NCBI RefSeq assembly: GCF_947489355.1
Contig: NZ_CANLDD010000004.1
Location: forward strand, 1-64,000
Length of the DNA stretch: 64,000 nucleotides
Reading direction: 5' to 3'
Origin: an uncultured Microbulbifer sp.
GTDB lineage: Bacteria > Pseudomonadota > Gammaproteobacteria > Pseudomonadales > Cellvibrionaceae
Of the stretch, positions 17,551 through 26,625 are shown one piece after another (the first letter of the stretch is position 1; each line of letters begins with the position of its first letter). The notes under the pieces are model-generated. The model was given only the letters and a program-made list of their open reading frames with translations, was not told the origin of the DNA and did no database searches. The position numbers and the translations under genes are program-made.

Positions 17551-18747
17551 ATGAAACCGATAAAAACTGCCGTCTCACTTTTGCTATTCACTTTTACGGT
17601 ATCTGCCAAAGCGATACCACTGTTGAACGGACTTGCAGTCGAACAACAATTCAACAAGGATCTCTATATCGCTGCCGTTTATTCGGAAACCCTGACCGAT
17701 GAAACGGCCATCCTGCTCAACGGCAACGCACCGCGCCGGCTGGAAGTACGCGTCATCGCCAGCAGCCTGCCCGCGCGCCGCTTTCGCAATCAGTGGATGG
17801 AGGCGATCGCCATCAATAGCCGCAGCGATACCCTGAGCAGCCAGGCAGAATCCATGCTGACATTCGCCAATCTGTTCAAAGGCCGTTTTTTACGTGGCGA
17901 CCGCCTGGCAATTGAATTTGCCGCTGACACCGGCATCACCAGGATTGCACTGAACGGGATTACCCTCGGGGAAATCAACGATGCGGATTTCTACAATACG
18001 CTTTTGCTGGCCTGGATTGGCCCTGTTCCCCCATCCACCGGCTTTCGCGACGGACTGCTCTCGGCAGGCGAGGTGGACAGCGGCCTGCTCACCACTTACG
18101 AAGCGCTTGAGCCCAGCAGCGAGCGCATCGCAGAACTCCAGTTAAAGCAAATCAGCCTGGAGGAGGCTCTGACAACCGAGGCCCCAGTGGCTGAGGAAAT
18201 CCTGCCCAAACCGACGCTGGAGGTGGCGGCACTTCCCCCTCCCACGCTGGCCCTGGTGCCAAATCCTGCAACAGCCACGCCAAATCCTGCAACAGCCACG
18301 CCAAACCCTGCCACGGGCAATGAAGACGTAGAGCCCACTGACACCCCAACCGTAGAACTGCCCCAGGCGAAACCCGACACCACCGAGGCGCCCGCGGCAG
18401 ATAGGGAAGAAGACATGGAGGAAGAGGAGGCGCCGCTGACAGCCGATCTGATCCTCGCCCGCCAGATATACCACTCCGCACTGCTGCGCCACACTTTCCG
18501 CAACATTCGCTACCCCAAGCGTGCCCAGGAACGCGGTCATGAGGGCAGCGTACGCCTGAATGTAGTGATAAATGCCCGGGGGGAAGTGCAGGAGATAGTG
18601 GCAGTACAGGAATCCCGCTATTCCAGCCTCAACCGCGAGGCCATCGCTGCCGTTGAGCGGGCTGGCCCCTATCCCGCAGTACCTCCACAACTGGGGTCAG
18701 ACCGCTTCAGCTTCACCTTGCCGATTACTTTCGATATCCCAGATTGA
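17551..18747 (+). CDS. TonB-like protein with an N-terminal chalcone-isomerase-like domain
   Basis: The 398-residue exported protein starts with a signal peptide (MKPIKTAVSLLLFTFTVSAKA). Residues about 25-185 resemble the bacterial chalcone-isomerase-like fold: NKDLYIAAVYSE, PRRLEVRVIASSLPARRFRN, FLRGDRLAIEFAADTGITRI, and LLLAWIGPVPPSTGFRDGLL. A Pro/Ala/Thr/Glu-rich linker follows, with three PNPATAT-type heptads and an acidic stretch. The last 90 residues are a TonB C-terminal domain (IRYPKRAQERGHEGSVRLNV, then REAIAAVERAGPYPAVPP). There is no N-terminal membrane anchor of the classical TonB kind, so energy transduction from ExbBD is doubtful. It may be a periplasmic binding protein. The ATG at 17551 is preferred over the longer frame because the signal peptide begins there. 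Confidence 0.8.
   Translation: MKPIKTAVSLLLFTFTVSAKAIPLLNGLAVEQQFNKDLYIAAVYSETLTDETAILLNGNAPRRLEVRVIASSLPARRFRNQWMEAIAINSRSDTLSSQAESMLTFANLFKGRFLRGDRLAIEFAADTGITRIALNGITLGEINDADFYNTLLLAWIGPVPPSTGFRDGLLSAGEVDSGLLTTYEALEPSSERIAELQLKQISLEEALTTEAPVAEEILPKPTLEVAALPPPTLALVPNPATATPNPATATPNPATGNEDVEPTDTPTVELPQAKPDTTEAPAADREEDMEEEEAPLTADLILARQIYHSALLRHTFRNIRYPKRAQERGHEGSVRLNVVINARGEVQEIVAVQESRYSSLNREAIAAVERAGPYPAVPPQLGSDRFSFTLPITFDIPD
18259..18321 (+). repeat. three tandem 21-bp repeats in the linker of the TonB-like gene
   Basis: Units at 18259, 18280 and 18301 encode PNPATAT, PNPATAT and PNPATGN. The first two are identical in DNA, which points to recent slippage. Copy number may vary between strains. 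Confidence 0.9.
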
Positions 18748-18759
18748 TCCGACCCTGTG

Positions 18760-18787
18760 CAAAAGCTCCGCCCGGCGGGGCTTTTTG
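18760..18787 (+). terminator. rho-independent terminator after the TonB-like gene
   Basis: A GC-rich hairpin (AAAAGCTCCGCC / GGCGGGGCTTTTT, one mismatch) ends in five T, 12 bases after the stop. Confidence 0.8.
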
Positions 18788-18913
18788 CTCTCCCCACACC
18801 ATCTGTCGCGATCATACCGCACCTAAGCGCAGCCCTCTTGCCTCCTAATGGCGCCTTCTTCTACCATGCGGATGTCGTTTGACCACCCTGAATACAGCCA
18901 AACAGAGCTACTA

Positions 18914-20983
18914 ATGAAAAAACTACTCTTACCAGTCGCTATCCTTGGCATTCTCGCCAGCCCCCAACTCACCCTTTCCGCGCTGGCCCACAATCACCCG
19001 GACTCCACCCACAAGAGAGCCACCCCAGAGCAGGAAAAGCGATCCTCCGGTATTGATCTCACCGCGCTGGATACCACTGTGCGCCCGCAGGATGACTTCT
19101 TTACCTATGTGAACGGCTCCTGGCTGAAAAACACCGAGATTCCTGCGGACAAATCCCGCTGGGGCGGTTTTTCGATCCTGCGGGACCAGAGCACCGAGCA
19201 GGTTAAAGCGCTGATTATGCAAGCGGGCCAAAGTGCCAACAGTGACGGCGCCAAACAGATCGGTGACCTCTACAACAGCTTTATGAACGAAAAGCTGATC
19301 GAGAAAAAAGGCCTGTCCGCAGTGTCTGGCGAACTCGCCAAAGTCGATGCCATCAAGTCCCGCAAAGACCTGACCGACTTTTTCGCCTATGCCGATATCG
19401 CCGGCTACAACGTGCCTTTTGGCGGCACTGTCTACCAGGACCTGAAACAGGTTGAAAACTACATCCCCTTCCTCTGGCAGGCGGGCCTGGGACTGCCGGA
19501 CCGCGATTACTATTTCGAGGATACCGAGAAGAGCCAGAAACTGCGCAAAGCCTATAAAGAGTACCTGGGACAAATCCAGAAATTGGCCGGGCTCGACAAC
19601 GCCACAGCCTTTTCTGACAGGATCTTCAAACTGGAAGAGCGCCTGGCTGAACACCAGCGCAGCCGCCTGGACAATCGCGACCCTGAGAAATATTACAACA
19701 AGAAATCCGCGGCGGAGCTGAAAAAGCTGATGCCTGCGGTGAACTGGGACAGTTACCTGGCCAAGGCCAAGCTGGCCAAGGCCGACAGCTTTATCGTCGG
19801 CCAGCCCGAGTATCTAGAAGCGGCCAACCAAGTGATTGCCGATACCGATATGGCCACCTGGAAGCGCTATCTGAAGGTCAAGATCCTGTCCGCCATGGCG
19901 CCCTACATGCACAGTGCGCTGGCCCAGGCCCACTTCGATTTCTACAGTACTGCCATTCGCGGTGTCGAACAGATGGAGCCCCGCTGGAAGCGCGGCGTAC
20001 AGTTTGTCAACGGCGCGGTGGGCGAACTGGTCGGCAAGCGCTATGTCGAGAAGCATTTCCCACCGGAAGCCAAGGCGCGCATGATCGTTTTGGTGGATAA
20101 CCTCAAGGCCGCGTATCGCGAATCCATCCAGTCCCTCGGGTGGATGGGAGAGGATACCCGCAAGCAGGCGCTGTCCAAGCTGGAAAATTTCACCACTAAA
20201 ATTGGCTATCCGGACAAGTGGCGCGACTACTCCGCCCTTCAGGTGGACGCGAATAGCCTGGTAGGCAACGTGCTGGCCGCCAACCTGTTTGAGGCCGACT
20301 ATGAGCGCAATAAACTCGGCAAGCCCATTGATCGCAGCGCCTGGGGCATGAGCCCGCAGACCGTTAACGCCTACTACAACCCGACGATGAACGAGATCGT
20401 CTTCCCCGCAGCGATCCTGCAGCCGCCCTTCTTCAATGTGAAGGCGGATGACGCGGTGAACTACGGCGGCATTGGCGGAGTGATCGGCCACGAAATTGGC
20501 CACGGCTTCGACGATAAAGGCAGCAAGTTCGACGGCAAGGGCTACCTGAACAACTGGTGGACCGACTCCGACCGCAACAACTTTGAAAACCTCACCAGCA
20601 AACTGGTCTCCCAGTACAACGCTTTTGAGCCGCTGGAAGGCGAGCACATCAATGGCGAGCTGACCCTGGGTGAGAACATCGGCGACCTGTCCGGTCTGGG
20701 CATTGCGTACAAAGCTTATAAGATGTCCCTCAATGGCGAAGAGGCTCCTGTGATTGACGGTTTCACTGGCGACCAGCGTGTATTTGTAGGCTGGGCTCAG
20801 GTCTGGCGCAGCAAGATGCGTGACAAGGCGCTGAGCAGCCGTATGAAGACAGACACTCACTCCCCCGCCGAGTACCGGGTACAGGGTGTGCTACCCAATA
20901 TCGAAGCCTTCTACGAGGCTTTCGATGTGAAAGCCGGTGACGGCATGTACCTGCCCGAGGAAGAGCGGGTAAAAATCTGGTAA
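18914..20983 (+). CDS. M13-family zinc metallopeptidase (neprilysin/PepO-like), exported
   Basis: The 689-residue protein starts with a signal peptide (MKKLLLPVAILGILASPQLT), with cleavage after ALA or nearby. The mature part opens with PQDDFFTYVNGSWLKNTEIP, the family's N-terminal signature. Zinc and catalytic motifs are NAYYNPTMNEIVFPAAILQ, GVIGHEIGHGFDDKGSKFDG (HExxH) and LGENIGDLSG, which holds the third zinc-ligand Glu. It ends in EERVKIW in place of the usual CxxW. These enzymes cleave oligopeptides on the outer side of the inner membrane. I take the ATG at 18914 because the signal peptide begins there. The longer frame from 18848 adds hydrophilic residues. Confidence 0.95.
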   Translation: MKKLLLPVAILGILASPQLTLSALAHNHPDSTHKRATPEQEKRSSGIDLTALDTTVRPQDDFFTYVNGSWLKNTEIPADKSRWGGFSILRDQSTEQVKALIMQAGQSANSDGAKQIGDLYNSFMNEKLIEKKGLSAVSGELAKVDAIKSRKDLTDFFAYADIAGYNVPFGGTVYQDLKQVENYIPFLWQAGLGLPDRDYYFEDTEKSQKLRKAYKEYLGQIQKLAGLDNATAFSDRIFKLEERLAEHQRSRLDNRDPEKYYNKKSAAELKKLMPAVNWDSYLAKAKLAKADSFIVGQPEYLEAANQVIADTDMATWKRYLKVKILSAMAPYMHSALAQAHFDFYSTAIRGVEQMEPRWKRGVQFVNGAVGELVGKRYVEKHFPPEAKARMIVLVDNLKAAYRESIQSLGWMGEDTRKQALSKLENFTTKIGYPDKWRDYSALQVDANSLVGNVLAANLFEADYERNKLGKPIDRSAWGMSPQTVNAYYNPTMNEIVFPAAILQPPFFNVKADDAVNYGGIGGVIGHEIGHGFDDKGSKFDGKGYLNNWWTDSDRNNFENLTSKLVSQYNAFEPLEGEHINGELTLGENIGDLSGLGIAYKAYKMSLNGEEAPVIDGFTGDQRVFVGWAQVWRSKMRDKALSSRMKTDTHSPAEYRVQGVLPNIEAFYEAFDVKAGDGMYLPEEERVKIW

Positions 20984-20991
20984 CAGGTGTT

Positions 20992-21023
20992 AAAACCGGC
21001 TGCCCCTGGCGGCCGGTTTTCTC
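20992..21023 (+). terminator. rho-independent terminator after the M13 peptidase gene
   Basis: A 9-bp stem AAAACCGGC / GCCGGTTTT with an 11-base loop lies eight bases past the stop, and the T run ends the hairpin. Confidence 0.85.
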
Positions 21024-21172
21024 TCTTGCCGCGATCTATCCCGTCGCCAGCCCCTCTCCCCCCAAGTCCTTTATATCATCCGCACCCCCTATTTCATTGC
21101 CACTACAAGCTGGACAACTTGTAGCCACTATGGCGTAACATAGGCGCGGTGCTTTTAGGAGAGAGAATAACT

Positions 21173-23059
21173 ATGGCCCATCGCACCCAGCTCCAACTGC
21201 TAACCAGCCGCCGCTTTCTGCCTTTCTTCCTCACCCAGTTTCTCGGTGCTTTTAACGACAATGTGTATAAAAATGCACTGATCGTGATGATTGCTTTCCG
21301 TTTGGTGGAGAGCGAAGCCAACGCCCTGATCAATGTTGCAGCGGGCCTGTTTATTCTGCCCTTCTTTCTCTTTTCTGCCTCCGCCGGCCAGTTGGCCGAC
21401 AAGTACGACAAGAGCCGTCTGATCAGGCTGATCAAACTGGGGGAAATCTGTATTGGCGCCCTCGGGGTCACCGCCCTCTACAGTGGCAGCAATGTTTTCT
21501 GCCTCGCCGTCCTCTTTCTGTTGGGTGTGCAGTCGGCATTTTTCGGCCCGGTTAAATACGCCATCCTGCCCCAGCACCTGAAGCGCTCCGAACTGGTTGG
21601 CGGCAATGCGCTGGTGGAAATGGGGACCTTTGTCGGCATTCTCACCGGGACCATCGTGGGCGGCCTGCTGGCGGGGCTCACCGGCCAGGGGGAAAATGGC
21701 CTTTTCTACCTGAGCCTGGTGATCATGAGTGCAGCAACCCTGGGATACCTGTCCAGCCGCGGGATTCCAATGGCACCGGCGCCAGCGCCAAACCTGCGGG
21801 TCAACCCGAACCCCATTACCCAGATGCAAAGCATTCTGGATAAAACCGCCAAAACCCCTTCGATTTTTTACGCAATTATCGGTATCTCCTGGTTCTGGTT
21901 GATGGGCGCGGCCTACCTGACACAGATTCCCAGCTTTACCAAAAACGTGCTGGGTGGCGACGAGTCCGTTATCACCCTGCTGCTGTGCACGTTTACCATC
22001 GGCATAGCCCTGGGCTCGCTGCTGTGTGAGCGCCTATCCGATGGGCACATCGAATTGGGCCTGGTGCCTCTCGGTGCCGCCGGCCTCACCATCACCGGCA
22101 TCGCCCTGTCCGCTGCTGGTGGCAATTTTGTCGAGCTGCAGCAGGCAGGCCTGGGGGCGTTCCTGAGCCGTGATGGTGCCTATGTGATTCTCACCTGTCT
22201 GGTGCTGATCGGTATCTGCGGTGGCCTCTACATAGTGCCGCTCTACGCGATGATGCAGGACCGCTCAGCATCCGAAATCCGCGCGCAGGTTATTTCCATC
22301 AACAATATCCTCAACGCGCTGTTTATGGTGGTCTCGGCCCTGCTCGGCCTCTTTTTCCTGAATGTGCTGAAGGTCACTATCCCCCAGTTCTTCCTGGTTA
22401 TCGCCCTGATGAATGCCGCAGTGGCCATCTTTGTCTTTACCAGGGTACCGGAGTTCGCCATGCGCCTGCTGATCTGGATGCTTTCCCATACGATATACCG
22501 GGTAAAGCACGAGGGTCTGGAACAGATTCCCGCCCAGGGGCCCGCGCTCATCGCCTGCAATCATGTCAGTTACGTGGATGCCCTCCTGCTGGCGGGGGCG
22601 GTGCGCCGCCCCATACGCTTTATTATGTACAAACCGATCTATGAGATTCCGGTGCTGCACTTTATCTTCCGCACCGGGCGCGCCATTCCCATCTGTTCCA
22701 GGCTGCAGGATCCCGAGGGATACGAAATGGCATTTAGCGCCATAGAACAGGGCCTGAAAAACGGGGACCTGCTGTGTATTTTCCCCGAAGGGCAGCTCAC
22801 CAAAGACGGGGAATTACAGCCTTTCAAGGCCGGTATTGAAAAAATACTGGAGCGCACCCCGGTACCGGTGATTCCCATGGCACTGCGTGGTCTTTGGGGC
22901 AGTTTCTTCAGCCATAACGGTGGCCAAGCCTTCACCACCTGGCCACAGCGCTTTTGGTCCAAAGTCAGCGTCGTGGCTGGTTGCCCCATCGAAGCTACCG
23001 ATGCCAAGGCCGGGATACTGCACGAGCAGGTATTGGGTTTGCGCGGGGAGCAGCGCTGA
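21173..23059 (+). CDS. fused lysophospholipid transporter (LplT-like MFS) and PlsC acyltransferase
   Basis: The 628-residue protein joins two domains. Residues about 1-425 form a 12-helix MFS transporter starting FLPFFLTQFLGAFNDNVYKN, the LplT signature. Residues about 440-628 form a 1-acylglycerol-phosphate acyltransferase domain with NHVSYVDALLLA (HxxxxD), FPEGQLTKDGEL and PVIPMALRGLWG. In E. coli LplT imports lysophospholipids and Aas re-acylates them. Here the acyl-ACP synthetase part of Aas is missing from the polypeptide, so acyl donors must come from elsewhere. It acts in the inner membrane in phospholipid repair. GGAGAG precedes the ATG at 21173. Confidence 0.9.
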   Translation: MAHRTQLQLLTSRRFLPFFLTQFLGAFNDNVYKNALIVMIAFRLVESEANALINVAAGLFILPFFLFSASAGQLADKYDKSRLIRLIKLGEICIGALGVTALYSGSNVFCLAVLFLLGVQSAFFGPVKYAILPQHLKRSELVGGNALVEMGTFVGILTGTIVGGLLAGLTGQGENGLFYLSLVIMSAATLGYLSSRGIPMAPAPAPNLRVNPNPITQMQSILDKTAKTPSIFYAIIGISWFWLMGAAYLTQIPSFTKNVLGGDESVITLLLCTFTIGIALGSLLCERLSDGHIELGLVPLGAAGLTITGIALSAAGGNFVELQQAGLGAFLSRDGAYVILTCLVLIGICGGLYIVPLYAMMQDRSASEIRAQVISINNILNALFMVVSALLGLFFLNVLKVTIPQFFLVIALMNAAVAIFVFTRVPEFAMRLLIWMLSHTIYRVKHEGLEQIPAQGPALIACNHVSYVDALLLAGAVRRPIRFIMYKPIYEIPVLHFIFRTGRAIPICSRLQDPEGYEMAFSAIEQGLKNGDLLCIFPEGQLTKDGELQPFKAGIEKILERTPVPVIPMALRGLWGSFFSHNGGQAFTTWPQRFWSKVSVVAGCPIEATDAKAGILHEQVLGLRGEQR

Positions 23060-23242
23060 GGCTGGGCGGGGCCGCAACCAGGGCACTTTGCCTGGCGCCC
23101 GCTCTACATCTAACCGGCCTTGGTATGTCACCCGGGTCCAGATAGGGAGGGTACACGCCTTTTCTTCAATGGAAATCAGGTGGCCGCGGAAAAGGGAGGC
23201 CCACCCAGAGGGGAGTCTCCCTGTTAAAGATGCCCAAACGGC

Positions 23243-25174
23243 TCACACCGTTTTAAGCACGGCCTGGTCGGGGTTGTGATTTCTGAGTATGAGCCACAAG
23301 GCAGCTGCCAGGATAGCCGCCTGCAGGCCGATGCCCTGCCAGGTGGGGTAAATACCCAGCCAGTCGAAACTGAACGCCACCGGCAGCGGGGTAATACCGA
23401 TCCAGGCCGCTTCCTGCAATGCCGCAACTGCCTTTCCTGCGAGCACGAAAGACAACGCCAGCAGAATATAGGTGGTCGCGGAAAAAAACTTACCGATAGG
23501 CAGGCGCGCCGAGTAATGCACCAGGGCGAAACCCAGTACCGCGAGCAGTGCCGCACCGGAAGCCATGCCACCCCAAAGCGCGCTGTATTGGTTTGCAGAG
23601 GTCTGTGCCAGTAGGGACTGGTAGAACAGTATCGTTTCAAAAATCTCCCTATACACCGCGATAAACGCCAGCCCGGCAACCCCCCACAGGGCACCGGTAC
23701 CCAGGCTGCGGTTGATACTGTCCTGAATATAGTTTTGCCATTCCCGCGTGCGGGTTTTGCTGTGCATCCAAAAACCCACGTAGAAGAGCACCACTGCCGC
23801 CAAAAGTGCAGCCACGCCCTCCATGACTTCGCGGCTGGCACCACTGATGGTAATCACGCTTTGGGCGGCGACCCAGGTAACCACACCTGCAGCGAAAGCG
23901 CCGATCCAGCCAAGGTGTACAAATTTCAGCGCATCGCGGCGGCCGGTTTTTGCCAGGATAGCGACCAGTGCTATCACCACCAACAGCGCTTCCAGCCCCT
24001 CGCGCAAGAGGATCACCAAACTCGCGATAAACAGTGCGACGTCGGACAGGCTGGAATCCGCCATCAGCGATTGGGCCCGTGTCAGCTGCGCCAGAATACT
24101 GTGAACCTGCGCTTCCACTCGACGGGGATCACTGTCGGCATTCAATTGGGCGCGCAAGCCCAGCAGCGCGCGTTCCGTGGCCAGGCGCAGGTCCGCATCC
24201 ACAGAGTCCAATGCATTCTCCGCCAGTTCAAAGCCATCCAGATAAGCGCTGATCGCCAGGGTGTGGGCATTGGCATAATTCCCTTGCCGGTAGGCTGCCA
24301 GGGACTTTTGCAACTGCGCGCGCGCCACCTCAAGGGGGCCCCCGCCCCCCTGGGATATCTCAGCGAACAGAGAGCTGGGGTCAGCGCGCAAGGCAGCCAC
24401 CGACTGCGCAGGTACGTCTGAGCGCTCACTGCGCAATACCGCCGGGCTGTGCATCACCAGATCCTGTAGGCTCGGCCCGCCCGCCTTCACAGCAGTGTCC
24501 TCTCCGGCAAATGCCAGGCCACCCACATAAAAAGCCAAAGACCAGCGCTGTTGTTCGTTCAGACCCTTGAAGGCGGTCATTGCAGTGCCGTCAATACCGT
24601 TACTGATGGCATCGTAAAGCCCCAGCAAAGAACGGTTTTCAGCGCGCTCGCGCTCGTGGAAATTGGTGGGTGCCGGCTCCAGCCCGGCCGCCAGCGGTCC
24701 ATCCCCGCGCCCTTCCACCCCGTGACAGGCTATGCACTGGGCCCGATAGAGTGCACGACTGTCATTGAGGCTGAGCAGTGCGCGGGGCAGGGAGAGGGCC
24801 GGCGCAATGGAGAGCAACCCCTGGCGCAGTTTGGCGGTATGTTTCTGCACCACGTCAAGGCCCGCCTTGCGCGCAATGGCACCCTGCAGAGCCAGGGCCT
24901 CGGCGCGGATCACGCGCGCCTCGGGTGAATCCGACAACTGCTGCCCGTGATCGAGCAACAGTTGGGCGAACTCCTCCATTTCAGTGTACTCATCCGTGTT
25001 GATCACCGCGCCTTCGGCCACTGCCTCCGGATAATCCACGCCAATATACTCCGCCATCTGCATCAACTGTCGCAGCTGCTGCTCGGAAAGGCCGCTTTGC
25101 TGGGCCTGGACGGGAGTCATCGTAACAGCCAGCAGCACCACAAACAGGCGGGCCAGATAGAGGAAGAGGCGCAT
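23243..25174 (-). CDS. FTR1-family iron permease with a periplasmic cytochrome c domain
   Basis: The 643-residue protein has a signal peptide ending near TPVQAQ. A helical region leads to a cytochrome c site CIACHGVEGRGDGPLA (about residues 152-167). A C-terminal seven-helix permease (about 375-630) carries the iron-binding REGLEALL and YREIFETILFY motifs (RExxE). Such fusions are thought to oxidise Fe(II) and import Fe(III). The start at 25174 has AAGGA six bases upstream and the signal peptide begins there, so the longer frame to 25282 is rejected. A 13-of-14 match to the Fur core lies 56 bases upstream. The glutathione peroxidase gene diverges from the same region. Confidence 0.9.
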   Translation of the reverse strand: MRLFLYLARLFVVLLAVTMTPVQAQQSGLSEQQLRQLMQMAEYIGVDYPEAVAEGAVINTDEYTEMEEFAQLLLDHGQQLSDSPEARVIRAEALALQGAIARKAGLDVVQKHTAKLRQGLLSIAPALSLPRALLSLNDSRALYRAQCIACHGVEGRGDGPLAAGLEPAPTNFHERERAENRSLLGLYDAISNGIDGTAMTAFKGLNEQQRWSLAFYVGGLAFAGEDTAVKAGGPSLQDLVMHSPAVLRSERSDVPAQSVAALRADPSSLFAEISQGGGGPLEVARAQLQKSLAAYRQGNYANAHTLAISAYLDGFELAENALDSVDADLRLATERALLGLRAQLNADSDPRRVEAQVHSILAQLTRAQSLMADSSLSDVALFIASLVILLREGLEALLVVIALVAILAKTGRRDALKFVHLGWIGAFAAGVVTWVAAQSVITISGASREVMEGVAALLAAVVLFYVGFWMHSKTRTREWQNYIQDSINRSLGTGALWGVAGLAFIAVYREIFETILFYQSLLAQTSANQYSALWGGMASGAALLAVLGFALVHYSARLPIGKFFSATTYILLALSFVLAGKAVAALQEAAWIGITPLPVAFSFDWLGIYPTWQGIGLQAAILAAALWLILRNHNPDQAVLKTV

Positions 25175-25229
25175 GGAGAATCCTTTTTGGTTACTGCAAA
25201 CAGGTTGATCATCAGATGCATAATATAAT

Positions 25230-25244
25230 TGATAATTATTCTCA
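25230..25244. promoter_or_regulatory. Fur box between the iron permease and glutathione peroxidase genes
   Basis: TGATAATTATTCTCA matches the 7-1-7 Fur consensus TGATAATnATTATCA at 13 of 14 positions, inside an AT-rich stretch. Its position can repress both divergent promoters when iron is plentiful. Confidence 0.8.
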
Positions 25245-25328
25245 TAATAAAGCCCGCGTTGAAATTGATTTGGCACGGACATGGGCTGCAGTTAAATTGT
25301 GTACAATATAAAATACAGGAACCGGATC

Positions 25329-25808
25329 ATGGCCGATCTCTACTCAATTCCCATCGAAACTGCCGACGGTAAACCCTCCTCACTGGAAGACTATAAAGGC
25401 AAGCTCCTCCTAGTGGTAAATACCGCCAGTCAATGCGGTTTTACCAAGCAATACAAAGGGTTGGAATCACTTTACAATCGCTATAAAGAGCGGGGCCTGG
25501 TGGTACTGGGCTTTCCCTGCAACCAGTTTGGCAACCAGGAGCCCGGCAGCAATGAGGAAATTCAGACGTTCTGCACGCTGAATTTCGGGGTCAGCTTTCC
25601 GGTCTATGCCAAGCTGGATGTCAACGGCCCTGCGGCACACCCCCTGTTTGTGCAACTCAAGAAGCGAGCCCCTGGCCTGCTCGGCACCGAGGGCATCAAG
25701 TGGAACTTCACCAAATTTCTGATCAGCAGGGATGGCAAAGACGTAAAACGCTTTGCCCCCAAAGATACCCCCGAGTCCCTGCAGGCTGAAATTGAGCAGA
25801 TGTTGTAA
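25329..25808 (+). CDS. glutathione peroxidase family (thiol) peroxidase
   Basis: The protein has 159 residues, the usual length for a bacterial glutathione peroxidase. Motifs are NTASQCGFTKQYKGLESLY with the peroxidatic Cys (not Sec), LGFPCNQFGNQEPGSNEEI with the resolving-Cys block, and KWNFTKFLI with the Trp/Asn of the catalytic tetrad. Enzymes of this class reduce hydrogen peroxide and organic peroxides, usually with thioredoxin. AGGAA precedes the ATG at 25329, so the ten upstream codons are excluded. The gene faces the iron permease across a Fur box, which fits iron-linked oxidative stress. An OhrR-like gene follows after two bases. Confidence 0.93.
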   Translation: MADLYSIPIETADGKPSSLEDYKGKLLLVVNTASQCGFTKQYKGLESLYNRYKERGLVVLGFPCNQFGNQEPGSNEEIQTFCTLNFGVSFPVYAKLDVNGPAAHPLFVQLKKRAPGLLGTEGIKWNFTKFLISRDGKDVKRFAPKDTPESLQAEIEQML

Positions 25809-25810
25809 CG

Positions 25811-26230
25811 GTGATTGGCAGCGATGACTTCGAAGAGCTGGCCCTCAACCGCCAGCTTTGCTTTGCCCTCTATGCCGCCTCCAGGGTCATGACCAGGGCT
25901 TATCGGCCCATGCTGCAGGATTTGGGTCTTACCTACCCTCAATACCTCGTGCTGATGGTGCTTTGGGAGTGGGCTCAAGAAGACAGCGCAAACCGGGAGA
26001 AAAGAAATCTTGGCGGCCTGGTACAGAGACAACGCGCCACTTGGGATGAGCGCGTCACTCTGGTGGCCGTAACCCGCGCGTGGCTGGCACTGAAATCCAG
26101 AGCCGCGAAATGGGTCAGCCAGCATCCGGAGCGCACTTCGATACGCCCTGCAGAAATAGAACCGCTGCGCGATGCCCTCTGGCAATTTTTGCGCAAGATA
26201 GAACGAGGCCCCGATCTGGCTGACACATAA
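25811..26230 (+). pseudogene. MarR/OhrR-like regulator lacking part of the winged-helix domain
   Basis: The 139-codon frame (GTG start, two bases after the peroxidase stop) opens like OhrR: NRQLCFALYAASRVMTRAYR with the redox-sensing Cys, then LGLTYPQYLVLMVLWEW. It rejoins the family at GLVQRQRATWDERVTLVAVT, matching the wing and the DERV segment. The roughly 20-25 residues in between, which in OhrR hold the GERLxLDSGTLTPLLKRLE recognition helix, are replaced by a short charged stretch (AQEDSANREKRNLG). OhrR senses organic peroxides and represses peroxidase genes. Without the recognition helix this protein should not bind DNA normally. It may be a deletion pseudogene or a non-binding partner. 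The reading frame itself is unbroken. Confidence 0.65.
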
Positions 26231-26625
26231 AACCAATCACTGCCGGCAGGCCCTCTGGAAAGGAGCACCTCGAAAGGGCTCAACTTTTTTAGGTTATAAA
26301 TTCCACAAGAAAGAAAAATAAGGATAAAAATATCAATCGGTATTGAAGTTTAGGAAATAATAGGATGAACATTGACCATCAGATCAAAGATCACGCATAA
26401 TGCCCAGACCCAGTCCCGACGCGGAAACCGCTACCTATGAAGACTGACTTCTGTACAACCAGACAAGGCCACCGCACCCTAGCTTTCACGCTGCGGCTGC
26501 CGCTACGCGGCATATAATTTTTCTCCCCCCACCCCCGACAGGATTCCCGACTTTATTTGAGCGGCGCATAGACAGCGGCAGAGCCCCTTGTTTAGCCTCG
26601 CAACAAATAAGGAGTAAAAGCGAAA
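26231..26625. other. intergenic leader region upstream of leuA, 395 bases
   Basis: A T6 run follows a weak hairpin near 26250-26292 that could end the peroxidase transcript. Further on, GCCGCTACGCGGC followed by TATAATTTTT (about 26500-26524) could be a promoter or an attenuator-like stem. I found no leucine-rich leader peptide. AGGAG lies ahead of the leuA start. Confidence 0.4.

Noticed and set aside
18259-18321. Tandem repeats as a possible CRISPR or regulatory array
   Set aside because: They are in frame, 21 bp without spacers, and encode a heptad linker.
19814-20860. 348-codon minus-strand frame over the M13 peptidase gene
   Set aside because: Shadow of a conserved gene in a GC-biased codon pattern; no start signal or family match.
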